IMG/VR virus record: IMGVR_UViG_3300009011_000019
Location: 1-50,624 of that record
Origin: a virus
Direction: 5' to 3' (one strand)
Length of the DNA: 50,624 nt
Shown here: piece after piece, positions 42,415-49,149 of the stretch
How the letters are laid out: each line of letters begins with the position of its first letter
How positions within the stretch are numbered: the stretch's first letter is position 1
Translations under genes and position numbers: made by a program
Notes under the pieces: model-generated
Database searches by the model: none
Seen by the model: the letters and a program-made list of their open reading frames with translations, nothing else
Told to the model about the DNA's origin: nothing

Positions 42415-42686
42415 GACACCTCCGCTCGTGCTAATTCTTCTGCACTCAATCGGCGTTTTGCTTCTAACTCAGCAATTGATGCTGATCTAAAAAATTGAAC
42501 TGGTAAAGCTAACTGCTTCCCGCACGCTGACTTAACAAAAAGTCGTTTAGGTGTGCTGTAATAAAACCCAAACACTTCAAAAATTTCGTTATGATCCAGT
42601 TCATTAACAACCACCATGTCACCTACTACAAATTCCTGTGAGTTGAGTTCGGTTGGTTGTTCTGATAAATTAGTTTGCATATTCAT
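42411..42686 (-). CDS. Small acidic protein, unknown
   Basis: The 91-residue product starts MNMQTNLSEQPTELNSQEFVVGDMVVVNE and has a central beta-rich piece that looks like a small SH3-like or tudor-like barrel (VVVNELDHNEIFEVFGFYYSTPKRLFVKS). A helical end (ASIAELEAKRRLSAEELARAEVS) follows. No family was identified. It is coupled to the methylase gene by ATGA overlap. A regulatory or accessory role in early functions is likely. Confidence 0.6.
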   Translation of the reverse strand: MNMQTNLSEQPTELNSQEFVVGDMVVVNELDHNEIFEVFGFYYSTPKRLFVKSACGKQLALPVQFFRSASIAELEAKRRLSAEELARAEVS

Positions 42687-42708
42687 GGGTTCCTAGATTT
42701 GTGAATTG

Positions 42709-42742
42709 AAACCACTCCTGTTACAGCAGGAAGTGGTTTTTT
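42709..42742. terminator. Hairpin in the early operon
   Basis: ACCACTCCTG / GCAGGAAGTGGT with one unpaired base has T runs on the plus side and a shorter one on the minus side. It could terminate or slow transcription in either direction. Confidence 0.5.
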
Positions 42743-43025
42743 AATGTCCTAAATTTGACTCTGGATTCTCATGGCATCCTCTGGCATCTCTTGTTTCCTT
42801 AGGATGCCCCCATACCTTTCGCATACGATTGAACTTGCGTCTCTCTACCAAGAGTTTTTCTATGCAAGCTTCTCGTATCCAGTCTGCTTTCGTCATGTCG
42901 CTGGCATTAGCCACACCTTCGATGGATTCATCAGTCAAGTCGTTAAATTTGACCGTTATAGGGTTATCGAGCTTTCCACCTAAAAAGCCCAACTCTCTTG
43001 CTTCATTCATTTCATCGGTTCTCAT
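42741..43025 (-). CDS. Ribbon-helix-helix-like small regulator
   Basis: The 94-residue product has a strand-helix-helix pattern (PITVKFNDLTDESIEGVANASDMTKADWIREACIEKLLVERR) typical of Arc/MetJ-type RHH DNA-binding proteins. A basic, less ordered C-terminus (KFNRMRKVWGHPKETRDARG) follows. It lies second in the leftward early operon and may control early genes or the switch. The start is the ATG at 43025; another ATG five codons later is possible. Confidence 0.62.
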   Translation of the reverse strand: MRTDEMNEARELGFLGGKLDNPITVKFNDLTDESIEGVANASDMTKADWIREACIEKLLVERRKFNRMRKVWGHPKETRDARGCHENPESNLGH

Positions 43026-43054
43026 GAAAAGAGCAGCTCCCTTGCCTTTAAAAT

Positions 43055-43309
43055 TTAAGTTCGAGCTACTTCATTACCATTTTGGTTTAATAGATTTGAG
43101 GTGGGATACAACCCGAAATGTTGTAATACTTCTTGCTCTGAAACTTTCCCACCACTGTGTTCTGCTAAAGCTTTACGTAAGTTCTTACGGGGTTCTTTAT
43201 AGCCATACAAAAGATGTGTCTTTAGATAACCACTTGTTGTACCAGTAGCTTTTGCATATTGCTTTAATTCATCTGGAGTCATATTCAGGATGAAATCGCG
43301 AAACTTCAT
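43055..43309 (-). CDS. Cro-like HTH regulator
   Basis: The 84-residue product has MKFRDFILNMTPDELKQYAKATGTTSGYLKTHLLYGYKEPRKNLRKALAEHSGG, a YdaS/Cro-type HTH where residues 18-40 would read DNA. It is the first gene of the leftward early operon, divergent from the CI-like repressor, which is the usual place of Cro. The ATG at 43309 has GAGGATC upstream. Confidence 0.75.
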   Translation of the reverse strand: MKFRDFILNMTPDELKQYAKATGTTSGYLKTHLLYGYKEPRKNLRKALAEHSGGKVSEQEVLQHFGLYPTSNLLNQNGNEVART

Positions 43310-43335
43310 AGATTGATCCTCATTAACCAATCCAA

Positions 43336-43364
43336 ATATTACCTTTTAGGTAATGTAAATACAA
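43336..43364 (-). promoter_or_regulatory. Leftward early promoter with overlapping operator
   Basis: On the minus strand TTGTAT (43364-43359), a 17-bp spacer and TAATAT (43341-43336) make a good sigma70 promoter for the Cro-like operon. The perfect palindrome ATTACCTTTTAGGTAAT (43338-43354) covers the spacer and -10 box, as expected for a repressor operator. Confidence 0.75.
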
Positions 43365-43376
43365 CCTTTTTTCTTG

Positions 43377-43393
43377 TTTACCTTAAAGGTGAT
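43377..43393 (+). promoter_or_regulatory. Second operator, in the repressor promoter region
   Basis: TTTACCTTAAAGGTGAT matches the operator pattern TTACC-N5-GGTRA with small changes. It lies 38 bp from the first operator and inside a weak plus-strand promoter (TTGTTT 43374-43379, 17-bp spacer, GATAAA). It may mediate autoregulation of the repressor. Confidence 0.6.
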
Positions 43394-43412
43394 AAAGATA
43401 AAATATGTACTT

Positions 43413-43428
43413 AAGTAAGTACTTACTT
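43413..43428. promoter_or_regulatory. Perfect 16-bp palindrome upstream of the repressor
   Basis: AAGTAAGTACTTACTT is fully self-complementary and differs from the ATTACC operator, so it may bind another regulator such as the Cro-like or RHH protein. Confidence 0.5.
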
Positions 43429-43479
43429 ATTAAGACGTATTTATTATTTCTATTAATTTAAGTAGAAACATAAGCTTAA

Positions 43480-43501
43480 ATGATCAGTTAAAACTGATCA
43501 T
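43480..43501. promoter_or_regulatory. Perfect 22-bp palindrome just before the repressor start
   Basis: Arms ATGATCAGTT and AACTGATCAT are separated by two A, ending 14 bp before the repressor ATG. In RNA it would form a 10-bp stem close to the ribosome binding site; in DNA it may be an operator. Confidence 0.55.
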
Positions 43502-43515
43502 ATTTTGAGAATTTT

Positions 43516-44184
43516 ATGGACAGTAAAAGTATTCGCTATCTAAATACACGAATTCTTGTAGAAGAAGTAGGTGGTGTATCTAATTTTGCTGAAAAGATTA
43601 ATAAAGGTCAGTCTCAAACTAGCCAATTTGCTGGTACTAATCCAATTAAAGGTATTGGAAACAAAGTAGCTAGAGAAATTGAAGAGGCATTCAATAAACC
43701 CCATGGCTGGTTAGATCAGGTACATGAAAAAATTGAATCAAGCGACTTTGAAAATAATATTACTTCTCCGTTTCCTATAGCTGGACGTTTAGTTCCTGTT
43801 ATTTCTTGGGTCCAAGCAGGAACATGGACGACTGCAGAGTCCATTCCAATGGGAACACAATTTAAGGAATGGTTACCACCAAATCCTAAATGTGGCAAAA
43901 ATGGTTATGGCTTGATTGTAGTTGGAGAATCTATGTCTCCAGACTTTAGACCTAGTGACAAAATATATGTAAATCCTGACTTTCAAATAAGTGATTTAAA
44001 AACAGGTGATTTGGTTATCGTTGCATGCGACGGGGAAACTGAAGCAACTTTCAAGAAATTGATAGTAGAAAGCAACGGTATGTATTTAGAACCCTTAAAC
44101 CCTAAATGGCATGAAAAAATCATACCACTCCGTGAAGGATGTAAATTAGTTGGAAAGGTCGTTGGGTTATATAGAGATGTATAG
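43516..44184 (+). CDS. CI-like repressor with S24 self-cleaving peptidase
   Basis: The 222-residue protein keeps the prophage silent. Residues 1-70 form an HTH domain; 90-222 form the LexA/CI-type peptidase. The cleavage site is Ala101-Gly102 in SWVQAGTW, the nucleophile Ser139 in VVGESMSPDF, and the general base Lys180 in TEATFKKL. RecA-stimulated cleavage should lead to induction after DNA damage. It is divergent from the Cro-like gene. The long leader (about 108 nt) holds two perfect palindromes. The GHKL ATPase gene starts 26 bp after its stop. Confidence 0.9.
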   Translation: MDSKSIRYLNTRILVEEVGGVSNFAEKINKGQSQTSQFAGTNPIKGIGNKVAREIEEAFNKPHGWLDQVHEKIESSDFENNITSPFPIAGRLVPVISWVQAGTWTTAESIPMGTQFKEWLPPNPKCGKNGYGLIVVGESMSPDFRPSDKIYVNPDFQISDLKTGDLVIVACDGETEATFKKLIVESNGMYLEPLNPKWHEKIIPLREGCKLVGKVVGLYRDV

Positions 44185-44210
44185 TAATTTTATTTTGATG
44201 TGGAAATATA

Positions 44211-46106
44211 ATGACTGATAAAAATTTAGCTGATACTAGGCCTGCCAAAGAGTATTTAGTTAATGGCATGACAAAAGATGTCACGATAGAAGAATGTATA
44301 TTTGACTTAATTGATAATTCTATTGATGCTTACCCACATCATACAGATGAAATAGTTTCTGATTATAAACAATATGCTATCAATCTAAAAATACAGAAAA
44401 ATTTATTTTCTATTAATGATATAGGAAAAGGAATTTGTCTTGAATTATTAAAAACTGATACTTTAAGATTCGGTACAAAGACTAATCATCATACTACTAG
44501 TATTGGTTACTATGGCATAGGATTAAATCGCGCTATTTTCAAACTAGGAAGAAAAATTAATCTTGTTACAGAAACTGAAATTGATAGATCTTCTCTTCAC
44601 TTAGATGTGTCAAAATTTCTAAAAGATAATGACACTTGGTTACTACCTATAAAAACTCAAGCATTGACTAAAAATACCGGAACATTTATCGAAATTAAAA
44701 ATTTAAATAAAGAAGTAAATGATTGTTTTGCAGATAGTGACTGGATATCGGACTTTAAGAATGATATTTCTTTAAGGTATTCAGAATTTATTAATAAAAA
44801 CCTTATAATTACCTTTAATGATGAACCTATAGCTAAAGTAAATACCACGATAAAAACAGTTAGTGATTTCAAACACATCAAAGATGTGTATTATTACAAT
44901 AATATTAAAATCATTATTGAGGCTGGACAAAGCTCTCAACATTCTTTTACTTATGAGAAAAGCTATGATAAAGACAAAAATGCTACTTTGAAAGAATCTG
45001 GGTGGTTTGTGTATTGTAATGACCGAGCTGTTAAGTTATTTGATAAATCTTCAGATACTGGCTGGGATGCAAAACAGCATACGCAACATGCTGGTTTTAT
45101 TGGTAAAGTTTTTTTTATCGGCAATGCTGGAATTTTACCTTGGAATACAAGTAAAACAGATATCGATTTGAATAATGAAATTTATAAAAATGCTTTAGAA
45201 AAGATGCGAACTTTCTTTAAATCTTGGACAAAACATACTTCTAAAGTTAGAAAAAAAGACAAATCTATCACTGAAGAAAATCCATTAGTAAATAACCAAC
45301 AGCAGCTTGATTTAAGTGATCATCAACAGCAATTAGATCAGAATGATCAACAGCAATTAGATCAGAATGATCAGCAGCAATTAGATCAGAATGATCAGCA
45401 GCAATTAGATCAGAATGATCAACAGCAATTAGATCAGAATGATCAACAGCAATTGGTTCAGAATGATCAACAGCAATTGGTTCAGAATGATCAACAGCAA
45501 TTGGTTCAGAATGATCAACAGCAATTGGTTCAGAATGATCAAGAAGAAACTGAAGCTGCATTACCTTCTCACGAGGAATTACTTTATGATATTCCTGAAC
45601 ACGCATTAAATCAAAATCAATTATTTGCTAATGGGCAACACCCTTTTAACATTCCTTCAGATGAGAAAAAATTATGCTCGATAATCAATGAAATGTCTAA
45701 ATTAAAATTAGATCCGAAGAGTGGATCACCTTATGCTGTTCTTTTTCTAATTAGGGCATTTATTGAGTTAAGCTGTAAGCATTATGCTGTTAAACATAGA
45801 GTGAAATTTCAGCTAAATGAAAATAGAATTAATCAGTCTAATGAGAAAACACAAAAATCCTTAGCTGAGCAAGTAAATTTATGCTTGTCTCATATGATTG
45901 CTAACAATGCATTTGATGCTTGTGAAGATACAAGAGATATTGACTCAATAAAAGCTTTATGCAATGAAAATCCAGCACAAAAAACTGTCCGAAGTATACA
46001 ATTTCTACAGAATACTTTACATCATCCAAAAAACATTTGGGATAAAGATAATATTAATGCTTTCTGGCATTCTATATCTCCGTTCCTCATTAAATGTTAT
46101 CAATAA
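44211..46106 (+). CDS. MORC/MutL-like GHKL ATPase linked to a cytosine methylase
   Basis: The 631-residue protein has an N-terminal GHKL ATPase: ECIFDLIDNSIDAYP (N box), INDIGKGI (G1), and TKTNHHTTSIGYYGIGLNRAIFKLG (G2-like). A transducer-like middle domain (180-350) follows. Next comes a low-complexity spacer with nine copies of the octapeptide QQQL(D/V)QND (about 372-443). The C-terminal helical domain contains FLIRAFIELSCKHY and FLQNTLHHPKNIW. MORC-like ATPases are known partners of methylases in bacterial restriction-modification systems; the convergent methylase fits that. No nuclease motif is visible, so the restriction step is unclear. Confidence 0.82.
   Translation: MTDKNLADTRPAKEYLVNGMTKDVTIEECIFDLIDNSIDAYPHHTDEIVSDYKQYAINLKIQKNLFSINDIGKGICLELLKTDTLRFGTKTNHHTTSIGYYGIGLNRAIFKLGRKINLVTETEIDRSSLHLDVSKFLKDNDTWLLPIKTQALTKNTGTFIEIKNLNKEVNDCFADSDWISDFKNDISLRYSEFINKNLIITFNDEPIAKVNTTIKTVSDFKHIKDVYYYNNIKIIIEAGQSSQHSFTYEKSYDKDKNATLKESGWFVYCNDRAVKLFDKSSDTGWDAKQHTQHAGFIGKVFFIGNAGILPWNTSKTDIDLNNEIYKNALEKMRTFFKSWTKHTSKVRKKDKSITEENPLVNNQQQLDLSDHQQQLDQNDQQQLDQNDQQQLDQNDQQQLDQNDQQQLDQNDQQQLVQNDQQQLVQNDQQQLVQNDQQQLVQNDQEETEAALPSHEELLYDIPEHALNQNQLFANGQHPFNIPSDEKKLCSIINEMSKLKLDPKSGSPYAVLFLIRAFIELSCKHYAVKHRVKFQLNENRINQSNEKTQKSLAEQVNLCLSHMIANNAFDACEDTRDIDSIKALCNENPAQKTVRSIQFLQNTLHHPKNIWDKDNINAFWHSISPFLIKCYQ
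45324..45539 (+). repeat. Nine 24-bp tandem repeats in the GHKL ATPase gene
   Basis: Nine uninterrupted 24-bp units encode QQQLDQND (units 1-5) and QQQLVQND (units 6-9). One degenerate unit precedes them. Each unit keeps the reading frame, so copy-number change would alter linker length without breaking the gene. Confidence 0.95.
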
Positions 46107-46107
46107 G

Positions 46108-47229
46108 CTATTTTAAGCTATTAAAAATTGGTATCAAAATAGCTTCAGCCACAATTGGGCTAACACTATTACCTATTTGGCGGAAGCTATGCCATTTTGT
46201 TTCATGAAAAACAAACCAATCTGGGAATCCTTGTAATCGTGCCGCTTCTCTTGGAGTAATTACCCTTGGCTCTAAATAATGAATTGGTCTTACAGCTTGA
46301 TAACTTCCTTTATCACTTCCAGTTCCAGCTCGTAATGTTGGGCAATAACCGTAGGGTTTTAATTTAACTGATTTAGATATTTTATCCTGCTCACCAAATT
46401 CTAATTCTTTATATCGTTTTTCAACTTCAGGTGAATGTCTTGTTCCATGACATCCTGACACTAGGTTTTGTTCCAAATATCTTCCTAAACTCACTGGATC
46501 TCCGACACCCACTGGAATTTGGCCCGCAACTTTTTGAAAGAATTCAGCTATACCGAATTTTTCTTTATCAATTGACTGCCAAGAATCAGATTCTTTTAAC
46601 CATGTTGGTTTAATATCTTGAGGTAAACCCTTAAGCGCTTCTTCTACTGTCACCGCTTTAACTGCTTGTTGATAAAAGTCTTGCTCTTGTAATGGGTTCT
46701 TAATTTTATTTCGATGAAAACCAATGAAAAAAATACGCGTTCTGATTGTTGGTGCGCCATAATCAGAAGCTTTAATTTTCAAAGGTGGGAGTAAATCATA
46801 TTTTTCACTAACAAGTGAAAAAGCAGATTCTCTTATTTCGGCATATTTTTCGTTTAAAATGCCTGTAACATTTTCTGCAACAAAAAAATCAGGTTCTAGT
46901 TCTTTTACAATACGAAAAAAATCATTAAATAAGTTATTCCGAGGGTCTTCTAATTCACGTTTACCCATAGTACTAAAGCCCTGACAAGGAGGGCCACCAA
47001 TAATACCTCTTAAATCCTTTTTTGATATTTTTAATTCTTTTAGAATTTCAACTCCGCTAAGCTCAGAAATATTTTTTTGAATGTGAGATGTCAACGGAAA
47101 ATTTTTAATATGAGTTGAAACGGCATGCTGATCCAACTCAATAGCACCTGCCACATCAAAACCTGCACGAACAGCTCCTAAACTTAAACCACCAGCTCCA
47201 GCAAATAAGTCAATAATTTTTTTTGTCAT
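46108..47229 (-). CDS. DNA (cytosine-5) methyltransferase, second one in the window
   Basis: The 373-residue enzyme has IIDLFAGAGGLSLGAVRAGFDV (motif I), IGGPPCQGFSTMGKRE (motif IV with catalytic Cys), FFVAENVTGIL (VI), APTIRTRIFFIGFHR (VIII), a target-recognition region with RAGTGSDKGSYQAVRP, and QIGNSVSPIVAEAIL (X). Its stop faces the ATPase stop with only one base between, so transcripts collide. It differs clearly from the first methylase and has no HTH. The ATG at 47229 has AGGGGA upstream. Confidence 0.92.
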   Translation of the reverse strand: MTKKIIDLFAGAGGLSLGAVRAGFDVAGAIELDQHAVSTHIKNFPLTSHIQKNISELSGVEILKELKISKKDLRGIIGGPPCQGFSTMGKRELEDPRNNLFNDFFRIVKELEPDFFVAENVTGILNEKYAEIRESAFSLVSEKYDLLPPLKIKASDYGAPTIRTRIFFIGFHRNKIKNPLQEQDFYQQAVKAVTVEEALKGLPQDIKPTWLKESDSWQSIDKEKFGIAEFFQKVAGQIPVGVGDPVSLGRYLEQNLVSGCHGTRHSPEVEKRYKELEFGEQDKISKSVKLKPYGYCPTLRAGTGSDKGSYQAVRPIHYLEPRVITPREAARLQGFPDWFVFHETKWHSFRQIGNSVSPIVAEAILIPIFNSLK

Positions 47230-47334
47230 GTTCTTCCCCTCAAACATATGCATCATACATTTTTTTTCCTTGAATTACGACCGCTCTTTATGTCAACCGT
47301 TTTTTATTTACTCAAAATAAAGGTAATATTAAAC

Positions 47335-47362
47335 TTGCAATAAATTACCTTTTTGGTAATAT
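47335..47362 (+). promoter_or_regulatory. Rightward promoter with overlapping repressor operator
   Basis: TTGCAA (47335-47340), 16 bp, TAATAT (47357-47362) should drive the int operon. ATTACCTTTTTGGTAAT (47344-47360) covers the spacer and -10 box, with the same sequence pattern and geometry as the leftward early promoter. A half site GGTAAT lies at 47322-47327. Confidence 0.75.
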
Positions 47363-47380
47363 TTATCTCGTAGACAACAA

Positions 47381-47414
47381 AAAGCCCCGAAACTTTGGAC
47401 GGAGACGGGGCTTT
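47381..47414 (+). terminator. Leader hairpin just after the rightward promoter
   Basis: Perfect 9-bp arms AAAGCCCCG (47381-47389) and CGGGGCTTT (47406-47414) lie about 12 nt after the expected transcription start. The T run is only three long, so it may be a weak terminator, an attenuator or an antitermination signal. Confidence 0.5.
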
Positions 47415-47433
47415 GCATAACTGCGAGGTAAGT

Positions 47434-47622
47434 ATGAAACAAAACCCTATTCCTAGTCAAACCACATCACGCTTATATCAACACCCTACTATTGAAGAAC
47501 AGCGCCCTTCTCGTTTCGCCACCATTAAAGCGAACGTCATCGACTTCCTAATATTCATTGCCCTTTCATTCGTTCTTTGGGTAATTGCTGTAGCTGCAGC
47601 ATCTTGGATGATGGGAGGCTAA
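47434..47622 (+). CDS. Small single-span membrane protein
   Basis: The 62-residue product has a polar N-terminus (MKQNPIPSQTTSRLYQHPTIEEQRP) and one strong C-terminal membrane span (about 37-58, FLIFIALSFVLWVIAVAAASW). The ATG at 47434 has GAGGTAAGT upstream; the longer frame would start in the leader hairpin. It is the first gene of the rightward operon. Function unknown; early phage membrane peptides often affect host envelope or exclusion. Confidence 0.68.
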   Translation: MKQNPIPSQTTSRLYQHPTIEEQRPSRFATIKANVIDFLIFIALSFVLWVIAVAAASWMMGG

Positions 47623-47624
47623 TC

Positions 47625-47951
47625 ATGAATGCTCAATTCAAACCACATCCAGATGGCATAAAAGCCTATATCGGCCATGATCGCTTAACTGGTCTCTACT
47701 CTGTACGTATCGGCTGGACTATCTATGCAGCTAATGCAAACGGCAGTGTGCTGTACACAGTAAAAGGTGAAGTGAAGACTCCTTTAAATGTTGAAGAGTT
47801 TAAGACGAAGCGCCCTAAGGTGTATGCAACCTTAATGAGTGTGATTAACTTCCAGCGGAAAAAAGCATTAGCAACTGCCCTACAACTTAGCAACATCCCT
47901 TCATATGACCGCAAAGCTTATAAGAAGCGCGGCTTTACTGGTTCAAGATAA
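47625..47951 (+). CDS. Small basic protein, unknown
   Basis: The 108-residue product begins MNAQFKPHPDGIKAYIGHDRLTGLYSVRIGWTIYAANANGSVLYTV, a beta-rich start, and ends in a basic helical part (NFQRKKALATALQLSNIPSYDRKAYKKRGFTG). The charge suggests nucleic-acid binding. It follows the membrane-protein stop by 2 bp with GGGAGG upstream and lies 11 bp before the annealing-protein gene, so it may help recombination. No family identified. Confidence 0.62.
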   Translation: MNAQFKPHPDGIKAYIGHDRLTGLYSVRIGWTIYAANANGSVLYTVKGEVKTPLNVEEFKTKRPKVYATLMSVINFQRKKALATALQLSNIPSYDRKAYKKRGFTGSR

Positions 47952-47962
47952 GGATAAGAAAA

Positions 47963-48592
47963 ATGAATGCAGCAATTAATCCAGAAGTTTTAAATAATGA
48001 AAGTACTAACCACTTTGAACAGTTAGCAGCGATAAGCGTATCTGGACATATCGAAAAGAAAAACAACATGTCATATCTGTCTTGGGCTTGGGCCGTGGAC
48101 AAACTCATGCGCATAGATCCACAAGCAAACTGGGCTTTTCGTGATCCAATGACTTTTCCGGATGGATCTATGATGGTTCATTGTGATGTCACCGTATTTG
48201 GTAAAACCATGTACATGTTCCTACCTGTAATGGACTATCGCAATAAAGCGATTACCAAGCCAAATGCATTTGATATCAATAAGGCCATGATGCGTTGTCT
48301 GGTTAAAGGAATTGCCGTACATGGTTTAGGTTTATATATCTATGCTGGTGAAGACTTACCTGAGGAGGAAAAGACTCAGCAAACGGCAGCTCAACCTCAA
48401 CAGCAGCAGCAACAGCCGAATGCAGCCCAACAACTTACGGCTGAATTCCAGCAAGCACTGCAAGCGATTCAACATACACAGAATGAGACAGATCTGGCCA
48501 CAATCTATAAATGCTTCAAAGGCACCAGCTTTGAAAGCCAAATTGTGAAAGCATGCAAAGCAAAAAAGGACATGGAGGGATGGAGCGCTTAA
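47963..48592 (+). CDS. Single-strand annealing protein, DUF1071/Sak type
   Basis: The 209-residue product carries the DUF1071 signature near its start (NMSYLSWAWAVDKLMRIDPQANW), then DVTVFGKTMYMFLPVMDYRNKAI and FDINKAMMRCLVKGIAVHGLGLYIYAGEDLPEEE. A Gln-rich linker and a short helical end follow. Such Rad52-like proteins anneal complementary strands during phage recombination. It is expressed with the excisionase-like and integrase genes. Confidence 0.85.
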   Translation: MNAAINPEVLNNESTNHFEQLAAISVSGHIEKKNNMSYLSWAWAVDKLMRIDPQANWAFRDPMTFPDGSMMVHCDVTVFGKTMYMFLPVMDYRNKAITKPNAFDINKAMMRCLVKGIAVHGLGLYIYAGEDLPEEEKTQQTAAQPQQQQQQPNAAQQLTAEFQQALQAIQHTQNETDLATIYKCFKGTSFESQIVKACKAKKDMEGWSA

Positions 48593-48792
48593 GTACCTAT
48601 ATCTTTAGGTATGTTGCCAAACTACATGGCAACGGCACTCTAAGAGGTCGTATTGAAGCGACCTCTGCCCTCCACGCCAAACAACGTGTCATGCAGAACA
48701 ATGAGCTGATTAAAGATGCTCATATCTCTTTACTCAAGAATCAAGCTTCAGCCCGTAAACAGGCTTTTGAAGCTATGGAGCAATTTATATGA
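48580..48792 (+). CDS. Small helical protein, unknown
   Basis: The 70-residue product begins MERLSTYIFRYVAKLHGNGTLRGRIEATSALHAKQRVMQ and is basic and helical. It overlaps the annealing-protein gene by 13 bp and the next gene by 4 bp. No family recognised. Confidence 0.6.
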   Translation: MERLSTYIFRYVAKLHGNGTLRGRIEATSALHAKQRVMQNNELIKDAHISLLKNQASARKQAFEAMEQFI

Positions 48793-48932
48793 GCTTCCGT
48801 TATTCATCCTCAGCCCGAACTCTGATTGTGTTCGGCAACCTAATGAATCATTACTACGACAATGTGAACCCGTCTCAAATCGACAACTTAGTTGATGAGG
48901 CGAAATTTAAAGAAGCAACTTGGAGAAAGTAA
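48789..48932 (+). CDS. 47-residue protein, unknown
   Basis: The frame starts at the ATG overlapping the previous TGA (ATGA) and encodes MSFRYSSSARTLIVFGNLMNHYYDNVNPSQIDNLVDEAKFKEATWRK. It is a coupled small gene in a compact operon, 9 bp before the excisionase-like gene. Confidence 0.6.
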   Translation: MSFRYSSSARTLIVFGNLMNHYYDNVNPSQIDNLVDEAKFKEATWRK

Positions 48933-48941
48933 GGAAGACCT

Positions 48942-49148
48942 ATGGCTTGTCTAATCAAAGTATCTGAGTTTATTAAACGGGTTTATGGTGGCAAGGATGC
49001 AACCCCTCCAGCCCCGCAAACCATTACCCGTAGTTGCCGACGCGGTGAACTACCGGCTGAACAAATCGGCAGGATCTGGTATATAGACTGGGAAATTTAC
49101 CGAAAGCGTACTGGTAATGAACTTGTTGACCGTGTTTTAAGAGGTTGA
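48942..49148 (+). CDS. Excisionase-like DNA-binding protein
   Basis: The 68-residue protein has a winged-helix pattern (IKVSEFIKRVYGGK, then TITRSCRRGELPAEQIGRIWYIDWEIYRKRTG) typical of phage Xis and MerR-like recombination directionality factors. It lies 1 bp before the integrase gene and should bend DNA at the attachment site to favour excision. Confidence 0.8.
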   Translation: MACLIKVSEFIKRVYGGKDATPPAPQTITRSCRRGELPAEQIGRIWYIDWEIYRKRTGNELVDRVLRG

Positions 49149-49149
49149 A

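Noticed and set aside
45324-45539. Repeat array considered as a CRISPR
   Set aside because: Units are contiguous without spacers and encode protein in frame.
45268-45606. Minus-strand reading frame of about 112 codons with a repeated peptide across the ATPase repeat
   Set aside because: It is the mirror image of the 24-bp tandem repeat, has no ribosome binding site, and lies wholly inside a convincing gene on the other strand.
47316-47330. A second full repressor operator left of the rightward promoter
   Set aside because: Only the GGTAAT half matches; the partner half does not fit ATTACC, so it is at best a half site.
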